From Numida meleagris (Eukaryota > Chordata > Aves > Galliformes > Numididae), in assembly GCF_002078875.1 (NCBI RefSeq), contig NC_034409.1, positions 11,627,399 through 11,691,398 of the forward strand: DNA of 64,000 bases. The letters run 5' to 3'. The notes beneath the pieces were generated by a model. The model made no database searches, was not told the origin of the DNA, and saw nothing but the letters and a program-made list of their open reading frames with translations. Position numbers and translations under genes: made by a program. This document shows positions 1 to 13,550 of the stretch, in pieces. Each line of letters starts with the position of its first letter. Within the stretch, counting starts at the first letter, position 1.

Positions 1-3000
1 TATTCAGTATTAGGCAGAGCTACAATGCTGTTTTACATTGGGAAAAGAGTATGAGGAGAAGCAAACTGACTGATGGGAATTGTACTAACAACCTGACATC
101 TCTACTTTTATGCAGTTGAATATGTGAGATTGGAAATTGATTGCCTTAAGTAAAACCAGAGATTGTATGCATATAGATATTGTAACACTCCTATTGTAAG
201 GAATCCCCAAGACTTATGTGAGACTCATCAAAACATTTTAAAAAGTCTTTCTGTAGCAGTACAACAATTTTCTTTTTGTTAAAGTATCGCATGCTGTGGT
301 TGAAACCTAATAATGTGAAAATGCAGAGATACATTGTTGCAAAGATATTCATGTGCTAATCAGTTTATGAAGCAGAGTGGCAGATTACCTGTGAAATGTG
401 ATTTTTCTCATTTTCTGTAGGTATGTGCGAAATTAGAATATCCAAACAGAGTAAATTTAGCATCTGCAAGGTTCAGAATGCAACTTCATAAACATGCTGT
501 TTTTACAAATTGCTTTTAAATGATGGTTTCAAATGCAGAGGCTGGTGAATGATCTACTTGGATAGCACCTCAGTAGGAACTTATTAGACAGCCCAGGAGG
601 TGCATACTTAAACTGATTTCATTATGTGGAGGGAAGGACAGCATTATTCTAATTGACCTTCAACACATAAAATCCAAGTCATATTTTGATCGTCTAATAT
701 AGTTCCAGGGAAAGAGAACGAGTTTTTATTTTAAACGTGTATTTACTTTACTAGATACTGAGCTCTCTGGTGAGTGAATGGTAGCCTTCATATCAAAATA
801 GAGCTATATCGGTCTTTTTATAGGCTTTTATCGCTTTTTAGATGTTCATTCTTGCAGATAAAAGTCATCCATACTACTGAGAGATAAGAGAAGTTCCATC
901 GATTTTCAGCATGTCCCTTCTACTTCTCACCAGCAGCGGGCACAGCGCTGTAACCAGACCAGCTCTGCTCCAGGAGTCCCTGTTAGGATGACTGTTTTCA
1001 AAGCCCAGCATCAGCCACACCACTACAATGTGCAACATCATATTCTTAAGAAGCTTCCTACATATTCCACTGATGCTCTGCGTCTTCAAATGAAAATAAG
1101 TTGTAAATGAATATTTTGTTTCAAGACAGTTATCTTCCACATTTTTGTTTGAAGGAGTATATGACATTATAATGAATGGAAAACTATTTCTGAATAATGA
1201 TTCCATTTACAATCCAAACTTAGATTGCTTTTAAAATGAAGCAAGTAACATTTTTAAAGAATTAAAGAAAGAAAGCAACATTTACTGCTTTGCTTCTTGA
1301 GACCTTAGATAAAATAACTGGAAACTAAATTAGGTACTTCCTTTCTTAACAGTGGAGTAGACAAAAATATCCTGGTTCAGAAAAACTCAGGAAGCCTGTC
1401 TCCCATAAACTTTTTCTAGGGGAATGACAGTTCATACTTCTTGAAGAAACAGCCATCCAAAGTACATTTCTTTAAAATGTATGAAATCATTTTCAGAAAA
1501 GAGCTTTTTTTTGTAGTTTCCAGTTTGGAAAGTAGAATGAAAATTAGCATACCAGCAATAAAGGATTGTACTTGTTTATGTACACCAAAGCAAAATCAAT
1601 TTATTTTGAAAGCAGTAGGACTTCTGGATGCTGAAGGAATGTATCTGAAGGCCCTGGGTAATGAAAACTTTCAATTGTAATGCTAAGAATTAGGGGAAAA
1701 AAAGTAGGAAACATCTGCCACAAGCTAGAGCATCCTTAATTTTACATGTCCTGTAACATGTAAGATGCCATAGGAGTGATTAAAAAAAGTGGCAGTTTAG
1801 TTAGTCAACTTCACAGTGTTTCAGATGTGGGTCAACACCATAGTTCCCACTGTTGCTAGAAAAGATGTCTTGGTTATGGAAAATGTTCCAGTGATGAACC
1901 ATAGCTATAGGCACAGATACAAAAATTAAATTATGCTGTTATCTAGATAAATCATATGTAAGTAGAATCTCTAATATAATCTTGTTAACCAGAGTGACTT
2001 TCTGTCTTCTGAGATGTGTGAAAAGGAATTTGGAAATTTCAACAAGTATCTTTCATGTATTAGAATAATTTTCTCATTGTTTTGTTCTACTCATCAACAG
2101 GACGCATTCTCTTCTATAAGCTTAGCAGCATTTGAGCTGTGTGTAGATAATGTTTTAGGGGAAAAAAATAAAAAGCAACCTAGCTTCAATAACATTTGCC
2201 TTAGCAGAAAGAGTGGTATAAAGTATGTCCCTAGAGTGTAAGAAGAATGTTAATGTTAGACAATTAAGCCTTCAGAAGCTGGTTAAGGTTGAATGAATAG
2301 CATTAATTCTGTCCCTTGTGCACATATATATTCTGGTATTATCTAATGATGTGATTGCTTACAGTTTATCACTTAATATTGTATAATGCCACGTATTTGT
2401 CTTCTGCAGCTTTAGCTCTGTCTCTGTTACTAGGTATGGCTAATAATTATAGAATGCTTAAAAATGAAAAAGAGCTGATTTTCTGGTGATCTTCCCTCTG
2501 TTTATCTATCAATTTTAAAATGAATATAAAGTGGGCTTTAGGTGCTTTTATATTCATAGTTTTATACTTCTTTTGAATTTGTGTAAATGCCTACTAGAAA
2601 ACAAACTGAATGGTAGGGAAACTCAATGCTTAACATATCCCCAAAATATTTACTCATCTTTTCCTACATTTAAAAGGCTTAAGAATGTATTTTTTTCGGT
2701 TATAATGAGAATTTCTGTGCTGTAAAATGCAGAGTCTGTTTTGCATTGGATTTATAAAAAACTTCACTATTTCAAGATTTCTGTACATATAAACTTTAAT
2801 AATGTAGCTGAAAATTTTGGAAATATATAAGTAAATGGAAACTAAATATTTCAGAGCTTTTAGTGCAGTTTGACTGCAGGTGGGAGACCAGTTTTCATAT
2901 ATAGGAAATAATGCATTTGTCTCAACCTGCTCTACAGATATCAGGGTAGGTGAATCTTTTTGGATATCCTAAGGGCTTATCCAAGGCACATTCCTACTGA

Positions 3001-3189
3001 GTAGCAGCAACCTTCGTTGGATTTAAATGAGAATGAGCAGATGCATCACACTGACCTTTTATTAGTTGGAGTATTCAAAAGGTGATTTTTTTCTAATGAT
3101 TCCAGAGCAAGGTGATTTGGCAAGTGGAGTGAGGAGAAAAGCAGGTTAAAAGAAGAGAGAGAGCAGCAGAAAGATTATGGAGAGTAGGC
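1..3189. other. Intronic sequence without recognisable gene or repeat
   Basis: AT-rich unique-looking DNA. Open frames here are under 115 codons, start mostly at non-ATG codons and resemble no family I know. I see no CR1 tail, terminal repeat or tRNA-like fold in it. Confidence 0.6.
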
Positions 3190-3700
3190 AACATCACCAC
3201 CAGGAGTACTGCATCCAGATGTGGAGTCTTCAGTACAGGAGAGACATGGACCTGTTGGAGCAAGTCCAGAGGAGGGCCACGAAAATGAGCCAAGGGATGG
3301 AACACCTCCCCTGCGAGGGCAGGCTGAGAGAGCAGGGGCTGTTCATTCTGGAGAAGGCTCCATTCAATATCTAAAGGGGAGCTACAGGAAAGAAGGGGAC
3401 AGACTCTTTAGCAGGGTCTGTGGTGACAGAACAAGGGGAAATGGCTTCATTTAAATAGGGGTGATTTAGGTTAGATATAAGGAAAAAATATTTTACAGTG
3501 AGGGTGGTGTGGCACTGGAACAGGCTGCACAAAGAGGTTGTGAATGCCCCCTCCCTGGAGTCTTTCGAGGCAAGGCTGGATCAGGCCCTGGGCAGCCTGA
3601 TCTAGCTGTGCATGTCCCCTTCATTGCAGAGGAGCTGGGCTAGATTACTTTTGAAGGTCCTCTCCAACTCTAAGAATTCTATGATTCTGTGATTCTGTGA
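3190..3700 (+). mobile_element. CR1 LINE, 5'-truncated, 3' end of ORF2 plus tail
   Basis: Translation gives EYCIQMWSLQYRRDMDLLEQ, then VQRRATKM, then LREQGLF and RTRGNGF, which is the C-terminal part of the CR1 ORF2 polyprotein in its usual order. The frame is broken by indels. The copy ends with TCCAACTCTAAGAATTCTAT and repeats of ATTCTGTGA, the hallmark CR1 3' tail. It is truncated at its 5' end, as nearly all CR1 insertions are, and cannot move by itself. Confidence 0.92.
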
Positions 3701-3807
3701 TCCAGTGGAGATCCTTGCAGAGTCTTGATCTGTAGGAGATGGGTGGACAAAATCAGATGCCTGAGCAGCTCCTTAAATAGTGTCAATATTTAGTGTCAGC
3801 CCAGTAG

Positions 3808-3990
3808 GCGGGGCTCACTGTGAGTCTGCGCTATAGCTGGCTCAGGAAAGTTCTAGAAGTGGTCTGAAGGATGACCAACTGAGTTGGTGGGAGGCTGAGC
3901 GTCTGTGTGGCCTGTGACCACGACCGGCGTCCATCCTCGCAGCTGGTATTCACTCAATCAGTGTCCACCAACTCTCAGAATAAGACGCGG
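3808..3990. other. CpG-rich patch of unknown origin
   Basis: Nine CpG dinucleotides fall in about 183 bp, whereas the flanks are almost CpG-free. The block is GC-rich, follows a CR1 tail by about 100 bp and is followed by a T-run at 4161. It matches no repeat I recognise. It could be a young repeat fragment, an LTR piece or a small regulatory CpG cluster. Confidence 0.5.
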
Positions 3991-4160
3991 TTGGCTGCCC
4001 CACCTCCACAGAGCCCAACCCATCTCTCTTCCAAAATGGGCTCTGCAGGCTTTCCAGGGAAGTTGTCTGAGGCACACAAGATCAACTAGATAAGTACACA
4101 GGCCTAGACAGCATTGGACTTACTTCTTTAATTTTTTTTCTTAGTTTTATTCTACTTATC

Positions 4161-4178
4161 TTTTTTTTTTTTTTTTTT
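4161..4178. repeat. Poly-T tract
   Basis: An uninterrupted run of 18 T. It could be the complement of a retroposed poly-A tail, but no recognisable retrocopy borders it. Confidence 0.9.
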
Positions 4179-7100
4179 GTCTCGTGATAGTGAAGTTTTC
4201 TAGGCTCAGATCAACCATACTATTTAGACATCCAGATCCTATTTTAGTGCCTGACTTTGAAATCACAGTAAAAACCTTTCCTTTTTCAATTGTTCCTGAG
4301 AGCATGTTTTGTACTGGTCATCTCTACCCCAGAGCAGTATGACTAATGATGTTAATAAATTATTTCATACTTTGCTTTCTAATTGTTCATTATTTTTCTT
4401 TCCCTAAATAGTTGTCTTGCATCTTGTCTTTATCTGTATGCTGACACTTGGAAGAGCATAATTATTGAAAGCCTGATGCTCTTCTGATACTGAAATACTC
4501 TCAAATATACAGTATTATATAGGCAGCATGAAAAAATAGGGGGCTATTCAGAAGAGCTAAGTATCGGTTTCAGATGATCACTGTAAAGAGACATTAAACT
4601 CCCCTCAGTATCAGTGGTGATGCAGTGGTGCGGTAGGTGAGTGGAGAGTCTGTGTACAGCTTTGTTCTCTGTCCTTTAGGTGTGATGTAGACAAATTAGA
4701 AATGAGCCACAGGGAAAAACATCCAGGAGTTCTTTTTCAGAGAAATTCAGTCTCTTGAGTAGTTTGGCTCAACAATACCAGGAAAAAAATAGTTGTTTCA
4801 TTGACAATATACGCATTGTTTTTCGTGTAGCTCTTCCAGGTATTTCACTGCTGTTGAGAAAGGGAAATTTTCTAGCCAAATGACTAGCATCTTGAGTTAG
4901 AGACATTGAAATTAAAATTCAGCTATTAAGTTTTAAGAGCAAGGCCAACTGAACTGCCAAAAAAAGATGTTTCCATCTTTTCTCATCTTCAAGCCTATAG
5001 ACTTTTCTGGAAAGTGCTGTAGCAAATATAAATTAATAGGCTTATTGCAGGGGTCACTGGCTGAAATGGCACGTCCTGCAGCATGTCGAAGTTCAGACTA
5101 CATGATATAATATTTTCTTCTGATCTTGAATCTTAATACATCTAATTTTAAAATATAACTCCATGCATTTGCTCAACTTTGGAGAGGTGTTTGGTCTTTT
5201 GGTCCTTCCAACCTGCAACCATCAAATTAAAGATCTAACACCTCTTTGTGATGCTTTTCAATTCCCCACATTTGTGATGCAGAAATTCAGAAGATGTAAT
5301 TTGCCTTAGAACATGAAATTAAAAAAAAAAAAGTAATACTAAATTTGTCTCATGTACTTGGTTCCATGTTTACAGACATGCAAATTGCTCAGTGACATTT
5401 TTCGAACCCAATCGTTGTTTCAGTAGCTCTTGGCAGCCTGGCTACTTAGAATCTGAAACTTTGAATAAATTATTTATTACATCCAGTATTTTTCAGTTAA
5501 GTTTTTCTTCTTTACAGTGCAGCATTTGTCTGCTATACCAAAATACATCCTTTTTCCCCTTGTGGTATTCTATTTTGGGCACAAATTAGCCCATGGATGA
5601 ATAATAATAAAACTGAAAGTAGCAGTAGTATTGATTATTTCTTCAGGTACTGGTTAGGGCATTAGCTAACCTCTATGTGTTGCTTATAGAAGAAAAGAAA
5701 AAGATATATAATTCAAGAAGCATAGCTTACATTACTATAGCATGAAAAAAATTGATAACAACAGAAGAAACCTGCTTACAATTATGAATTTTTTCTATAA
5801 TATTACAGAACACTTTATTAATGTATAGCGATTTATTCCCAGGACAAATTTATCAAATTTGTATAATCATAGTAATCTAAATTCCTCTGAACTGTTACTG
5901 AAAAAGTTGTGAATAAAATCAAAACATGCTTTAGTCATCAAAACACTCAGTGAAATATGTCTACATATGTTACATATTACGTGTCCACAGCTGTTGGATG
6001 GGGAGACGCAATCTGTGGACAGTGAAGCTTGTTCTTCACAATTTAGTTTATTGCTGGTAATAAGTGGGCAAGCAAACCAGGAATGTTCTTTTGAAGTAAA
6101 TATCCTGATGGTGCCCACTTTGCCATGTTGTAGTTCACCCTGTGAAACAGTCTCACTGGATCTGGACTGGATTTTTTGGAAGAAGATAAACTAGACAGTG
6201 ACCAAGTATGAGTGACCACTAAGCCCATGGGACTGTACAAGTAACAAGTAACCCACCTAAAGCATGTACAGTCTGGATGTGAGGTCCTTAGTTGCTTTGC
6301 TCTACCAGTCTGCTGCCATTGCACTGCACTATTTGGTAGGTAACCATTCCCAAAAGTATGCAGTATTACCTGAAAATTTTTAGAGGTGCTAAGGCAGTAT
6401 CCTCAGATGTTATCCTCAACCAAAAATGTGAGTTATTCCACACATTGACTATTCCCTTTCTGAATTAGGGCATCCCCGAATACTTCCTTCAGTGCTGATG
6501 AATGAATATGTCTTTCATGCGTTTCTTAAGAATGGAGATTAATGCTTTTTTTCTTGGTATCTTTGTTGTTGTTGATTGGGAAGATACCTGTACACTGCAG
6601 TACAGTACAGACTACTCAGTCAATTTTCTTTGAAAATTCCCTCCTACATTTGTTTAATTAAAACACTAAAAATCAGAGAGACCTGTGGCATACCTCTGAA
6701 TTCTCTTCATGAATAAGATCATAGCTTCAGCTGAAGTCTGTCTTTCTGATGATTGCTCCAAGCTTCAATCAGCTTTACACATTAGAAATGTCTTTATTTA
6801 TTTTCTTACTTATTTTTGGTGGAACAAGCATGACTTGCGCTTCTCTCACTTTCTGTGTTAAGACAAGAGACTTCCTTGGCCCTAGGCACTCCCTCTCAGG
6901 AGCACAGTTTTCATGTGGAAAGCTAGTACTGAATCTGAATTGTCTGTTATACTGACACGCATAAACTGTTGCAACTTGCAACTTGCTTTAGGTAATTCTG
7001 ACATTATATTTTATTTTTTTCTTTAATTGCAAGCAAAAGCAATTTTTTTTTTCTAAATACTATAAAGTCTGAACGTCTGGTCTTCCTGTCCTATATTGAT

Positions 7101-8787
7101 ACAGACATATATAGATTTTTCCTTTTTTTTATGAGGTATTCCCTCAGCTCTGAAAACAATTGCATGGAACAGATATAAGGACATAGATACATAGAGGCAA
7201 GCTCCTGGCATTTATTAAATGATGTAAAGCTTATTGTAAGTATATTGGATCTGCAGCACTAGAAGAAGGAAATGAAATTACAGACCTACTGCTTTGTGAG
7301 GTATGCAGCAAAATCTTGACAAAGATATGTAGCTGGAATTACAGGTACATCCTCTTTGACAACATTCACATCTGAAGCACCTTTATGGCTTTGTACCGTA
7401 TGTACATTGATATCGACCTTAACATGCACAGATTAAGATGAAAATGTGTAGCTATTAATCCACACCTCAGTGGCTTGCCACGTTCTTTATTGCCCCATGG
7501 TTGCAGCCCACTAGTTTTCTGTTTTAATTAAGTAACAACAACTGTGAAAATGTAATAAATTTGGTTTGAAATAACTAAACATACTTCTGAACTCCAGACT
7601 GTATGGATTTCAGTCTAGTAGATTATAGCCACGGGGGCTATGTGCTTGAAGGGTAAAAAAGTTAAGCTAGAACGCTGTCATCTCATTTTTGTTCTCTGTT
7701 CTGACACCCTCCTGCTCCTGGGGATGCAGAGTGAGCAATTTTAGTCCAGCTGTAATGCTGTGTTTTGCTCTGTGCCTCAGCAAACTGGGGTATCACAGAA
7801 GTGCAGCAGCAGTCTCTTCCCCAGAGGTTGAGGGCATCGCTTCTCTGCAGGCAAAGTGCATGATCATGCTGGAGTACCCACCATCTGCCTGCCTGCAGCT
7901 CCTGGGAACAGGAGCATTTCATTTCTTTGTTGAAACATATTATGTAAGCCCACATATTTTGCACAATGTGATTTTGCATAATGCACCGTATCTCTTTTGG
8001 TCATGTACATTTCTGAGCAGTGGTGATTAGATCAACACAAGGGGACTCAGCTAACTAACTAAGACTGTCCTAGAACATAGCAACTTCTTTGTGCACTGTG
8101 CACCTGGTTCAGTGCTCTAAAACCAAGCGCTGTCCTTTCATGCTGAAGTACTGTGCACAAAAGATAACCTTGATTGCCTAAAGACTGCTGTATTTTCTGG
8201 GCTTAGCAACATATGGCAATCTGAAAGTGCTTATTGTCAATGCATAGGGTTTTGGTTTTTTTTTAATTTGAAAAATCAATCCTATTTTTGTAGCTGTTTG
8301 AAAACAATTTGAAATCACCTTGTCTTTGCACTCTGGGGTGCTGCTTTTGTTGCCTAATACAGTGACAGGAATTCGTGCAGTCCATGTCCATGCCTCTAAG
8401 TTAAGAATGTTGTTGTCACTGCATAGGAAACAGTCAGCAGTAAGTACATAGGAATATTCTGTCTGATCATATAGAAATCTCTCTGTTGCATTTGATGTTT
8501 AGTTATTTGTTTGCTTGTATTTTATCCTGCTATCTTTTTATCTCTGTGTGCAAACTAGAGGGAATGTAGGAATTGTATCCTAAGTGAGTAATTGAGAGGT
8601 AGAGTTAGAGGGGGTGTCTGCCCTGCCGCATTGGAGCAGCTGGAGCACCCAGCCCCTTGTGGCAGGTGCCTTGGTTTTTCCTTTGTCCTGCCAAAATGTT
8701 TGCCAGGGTACTGATCATAACAGCGCAAAGCTGGACCCAGAACAGCAACTTCTCTGGTGTAAAATGCCCTGATGTCTGTAACTGAGT
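4179..8787. other. Intronic sequence without recognisable gene
   Basis: AT-rich intron with short homopolymers. A GC-richer stretch at about 7690-7930 is open on both strands, but neither translation resembles a known protein. Another GC-richer stretch, about 8615-8780, lies just before the next CR1 and may be flanking repeat that I cannot classify. Confidence 0.55.
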
Positions 8788-9246
8788 GTTCGAGCAGGTC
8801 CAGAGGAGGCCATGAGGATGATCAGAGGGCTGGAGCATCTTTCCTGAGAGGCTGAGAGAGTCGGTGTTGTTCAGCCAGGAGAAGAGAAAGCTCCACGGAG
8901 ACATTACTGAAGTCTTTCAGTACATAAAGAGGGCTTATATGTGAGATGGAGAAAGACTTTTTACCAGGACCTGTAATCACGGAACAAGGGGAGAAACTTT
9001 TAAATGATAAGAGAGTAGGTTTAAATTGGATATAAGAAAGAAATATTTTACACTGAGGGTGTGAAGCACTGGAACAGGTTGCCCAGAGATGTGGATTCCC
9101 TATGCCTGGAATTGTCCAAGGCCAGGTTGGATGGGACTTTGGGCATCTTGAGCTAGTGATAAATGCCCCTGCCTGTGGCAGGGAGTTTGGACTTGATTAT
9201 CTTTAAAGATCCCTTCCAACCAAAGACATTCAGTGGTTCTATGAAT
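8788..9246 (+). mobile_element. CR1 LINE, 5'-truncated 3' fragment
   Basis: It begins with the GTCCAGAGGAGG(C)CATGAGGATG segment, continues through the GGCTGAGAGAGT and CACTGGAACAGGTTGCCCAG motifs and ends with ATCCCTTCCAACCAAAG and an eroded GTGGTTCTATGAAT tail. Several small deletions break the ORF2 frame. The divergence suggests an old copy. Confidence 0.9.
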
Positions 9247-9839
9247 ATTACTGGATTTAAGTAATACAAAAATAGGTCAAAAAAGTTGTTGTAGTGACAT
9301 TCTGTAGCAAACCCAATTCATGATACTACACAGTACTATTACTTTATTTTACTGATAATTTTTCATATTGAGATGTGACTCAACATATTTCCAAAACATA
9401 TGCTGCTTTGGTTGTACTTTTACTGAACGTCTTTGAAGCTTGACTAGTGTGATGGATTATGCCAGAAAATAACTTCTTTATATTAAGGTAAGAGATAGTG
9501 TCTGTCATGCTCTTGTGCTACAATAGCTAATAAGTTTGTCACAATAAAAGATGCTTCACTGATGAATTAGTACTCTTTCAGCCTTCCTTCAAAAATAGGC
9601 AAACACCTTAGTTTCGTTGTATCTTTCCTTTTCTTTCTCAAACTCATTTCCTGCCTTCAGCAAGGAAAAAAAGAAAAGCCTTTTGGTTACAAGACTCAAA
9701 TTCACAAGTCAGTGTGAAATTGAAAACCTAAGTAATATATAGCCTTAGAAACATGTATGCTATACTTTCCATGGAATTAACAGTTCTGCCTTTTTGTAAA
9801 GCTCTAAATATTATGTCCACTGCTAGTGTAGTTATTGCA

Positions 9840-9869
9840 TATTAATATGGCAATATTATTTTCAGAAGT
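9840..9869 (+). repeat. 30-bp direct repeat, copy 1
   Basis: It begins TATTAATATGGCAATATTAT and matches 10417-10446 at 29 of 30 positions, with one T/C difference. The flanks of the two copies are unrelated, so the match has sharp edges. Confidence 0.85.
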
Positions 9870-10416
9870 GTTGTCTTAATTTCCCATTTCTCCCACCCAT
9901 CATAGTTTCTAGTGTTTTTTTCTTGCTTTGACTTGATATGAATGCTGTGAAACTTGATTCAAGAAACCAAATTTTCGGGTGAAGGTTTTGTATCTGATAA
10001 CATATATATGCAATTCAGTTTCAGAGGTTAGCAATGATTTTTGGAACTCTGCTTTCAAAGCTAAGTTTATCCATTGCTGACTGAGTTTGCACTTTGTAAG
10101 TATCAGGAGTATAAAGTCTGCAGAATGGTGCTCTACTATTTATGCAACAAGCTATTAGAAAGCCAGGGAATAATGTATTATGATAGTGATTTTTCTCAGT
10201 ACATTATCATTTCAGACTGAGATGCTATAAAGACTTGAAAAAAGCGGGGTCGCCTGACTCAGATAGTAACCTAAATCACACTTTGTAACTATTATTAGAA
10301 TTCATATGATGGCAGCCTCTGTTAGCTTGCTTTCCTCATAAATTGTGTGTTACTGGAATTTTTTACCCAGAATAATCCTTCTCTTTTTACAAAATGTCAG
10401 CTCACAATTCACAGCC

Positions 10417-10446
10417 TATTAATATGGCAATATTATTTCCAGAAGT
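10417..10446 (+). repeat. 30-bp direct repeat, copy 2
   Basis: Second copy of the repeat at 9840-9869, 577 bp downstream and in the same orientation, with one base difference. Confidence 0.85.
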
Positions 10447-13384
10447 AAGGAAAATAAGTCTCTATCTCAAGCAATTAAAATTGTGCAGCTATGATTTAAG
10501 TAGAATACCTCTCAAATAATTCAAGTCTGGTAGAACTATGCAACTATTCCAATCTAGTCTTTCATATTTTATTCAAGGAACTGTCAAGCCGCAAAATTCC
10601 ACCACAATTGTCTTCCACAAAGAAGATAAAACTAAAAGAATATTAGAGAAAATGAATATTAGTGTTCCTAGTAGATGAACAACCATCTTATGGCTGTATT
10701 CATAGAAAACAGGAATATTAAACAGAACAATAACTTTTTCATTAAAGATGCCTACTATTAGGAGGAGGTGGTTTTACTGGTCACAAAGTAAGAATGAGAA
10801 AATATTTCTAAGATGATTCTAGAACACATTCTTGTTCTAATTTTGCTTAAATAATGAAACCAGCAATATATTCTTCATGAAGCAAGACTGATGATCTGTG
10901 TAGTTCTCAGCACAGTTTTTTAGGAGGAAGTAGCTCAAGGAGGAGCCCAGAGAGGACTGCAGAGAATCTGGATGTGGAGAGCAGAGACGGTTTTGGGTAC
11001 AGTTAAGATGTAGGTGGTTGGTTCCTGAGAAGAAATGTCTGAATGTGCTCTTTCTGTGGGTGTTCTGAGCATTAAAGTTGCTTCTCCAACAGATGACCTC
11101 AAGAGAAGCATCGGGGTTTCTCTGTTAGGTGACTCACCCTTACAGCACCACGAATGAAGCTGACACAATGAGACATAATTTGTACCCAGCCAGAACGAAT
11201 GTGCGCACTTATCACCATTATTATATATCAGAGATTAGTGCTTTCAGCTTTTCCAGAGATGTCAATTTGTAACTGTATTTTTGTAATGAGCATGTCAGTA
11301 AGCAGCACACAAAGAGAAGCATGGTTTTTGTTTTCCAAATATATACACATAAAAGTGAATATTCTGATATTGTTTGATTAAAAGATAAAATATTTATGTT
11401 CCCTCAGTTAACTTGTCTATTAGACATTTGTGTCTAATGTGGATTTTTCCATAATTCAAAACAGCTTCCTGGCAATGTATTCAGCCCAAATATAAATAAA
11501 GGTGTTTTTCTGAAGCTAAAAGCAATCTTCTTAGTTCTATTCAAATGTTTTTAGTATGCTACAGCCAGTCTCTGGTTAAACTTATTCAGGGAGTTTTCAG
11601 CTTTATGGGCCATCAATTTTCCAAGGGGTTTTGTCTTTAGAAGAATATCTGTAAGGTGTTTCATTTCCATATTGCAACTTTTCTTGTTGAAGTCAGCTGG
11701 GAGCTTTCTGTTGTCTTCTTTGGGAGCTGTGTTTGGGAGTTAGGTTGCATAGCAAACAGTGGCTTTAACAAGATTCAAGTCCTGCTGTGATGTGCTTTGT
11801 CCAAATAAAAAGATTTCTGTGACTGGCAGCATCTCAGTGCCTGGTAGTAAGTAAGGACTCTGAAGAATTCTGTCAATATGTTCAAATTTCAAGATGAGAA
11901 GTGTATCCTGGGCTCTGACTGTGGAAGCTGAGTGTCATTTTTGAGATTCTCACTTTTAAAGGAATCTATAATCCCTTACAATGTATTCGGTGGTTTTCAA
12001 AAACATCTGCAGAGGTAATTATTTCCCTTGTAGTAAGTCTTGTAGGAACAGTTACAGTGTTAAATATCTCAGCAGCAATCATTAATGTTTATGTGTAAGT
12101 TATCAGTCAAATCAACGATATACTGGAGGTACCTACAAACAGCTCTGTTCTATAATCAGGAAGTGTTGCTTTAGTGAACTTCAAAATAGAGTATATGACA
12201 GTTCGTTTCCGGAGCCTTGGTAGCAGCCTTCTTATTTGTTTATTTTTTTACTTTATTTATACATCTAATGACTAAAACACAGAAGAAAAAACATTAGTCT
12301 TCTGGAAGCACCCCAAACTATCCTCTCAGTTGCATGAAGAGTAGCTTGATTTTATCTTACCAGCCAGTCTATAATGGTTTTCCCAGTGACTCCAGTCAAT
12401 AACTGCATCAAGCAGTCAATTAACTGCAGGGTCCAAAGCAAAGTACTTCTAAACAGTAGAGCTACAAAATAGTTTTACTACTTAAATGGCAGTTCTCTGA
12501 GGTTAATTTGGGAATGCCTATCTTAAAATCAATGTTACATGCTGCCAGCAGACTGTGGAATATGCTGCAGCTGGTTTCACAATGGAAAGCATGACTGTAG
12601 ATCTAATATTTTAGTAAGTCCTGAAGCTCAGTAATCAGAAACAAGATACAAAATGCAGATACACTTAGCTCAACTGACACAGTTTCCCAGAAACATGCAG
12701 ATCACTCTTAAACTACAAGCATAGTGCAAATTGAGGTCTTATATTTCAACCATATGCTTGAGGTTAGCCACAAAACTAAGAAAATAGTTCAGTGCAAGAT
12801 ATGTTTTCACGTTATTCCAAGGGTGAGTCTATCCCTGATCTCCCCTTGTTGCTGCTGCAGGTTGTCCATTGCTCTAGTCAAACTGCCTAGTAGCACCTGC
12901 CTCAGGGCAGATGTGAGATGGTGGTAAACTAAACACGGGTTGTCCTCAGGCAGTGAGCTGCCTCCATCCTCTGCAAGGCAGAGAGTGCACTTGGGTCAGA
13001 GAGTATGCAAACTTCAGCCTCCTAGTCCAGGAAGAGCAGGTAGAACATATCTCTCACAGAGTTTATGGAATTACATAGTTATATAAAGACATACATCCAA
13101 GTCTGAGTGTTTGGGGACCTGTTGTGGAGATGATTATTCAATATTAGGCTAGATTTTGTTCCGTTATAATACAGTCTACATTCTGTACTGTCCCTATGCA
13201 GTTTATCCTATAGTTTTTAATCCTTAAATTTTGAATTCTAAGAGAAGGAAATAAAAGGATGCAAATGTCAGTGTGTGTATGGGCACAATGCGTATATATA
13301 CTCTATATAATATATCAATAAAAATACTAATATAATCAGTACACAGAAAGAGAAGGAAAGATTACAAATAATACACTGCTGTGG

Positions 13385-13550
13385 AATTGTCAGGTTGCAG
13401 CCTGAACCAGTGGTTGAACACCAGGGGAAGGCATGGCCAACCTGGGGAGCTCAGGTGGAAGCAGTGCACCTGAGTGACTGAAAGGGGTGGAGCCTGGATC
13501 TACCACTTCTCACCCCCTCATTTAAGGGTTAGCAGCTAGAGCAGTAGTGT
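13385..13550. other. GC-richer unclassified block
   Basis: About 165 bp richer in G and C than the AT-rich surroundings, with purine-rich phrases (GGGGAAGG, GGGGTGGAGCC) and a short TTTAAGGG motif at its right side. It resembles avian LTR or repeat DNA in texture, but I cannot name a family. Confidence 0.3.

Noticed and set aside
10935..11168. LTR-like texture with an ATTAAA signal near 11070
   Set aside because: No borders, TATA element or terminal repeats could be found. The resemblance is only in composition.
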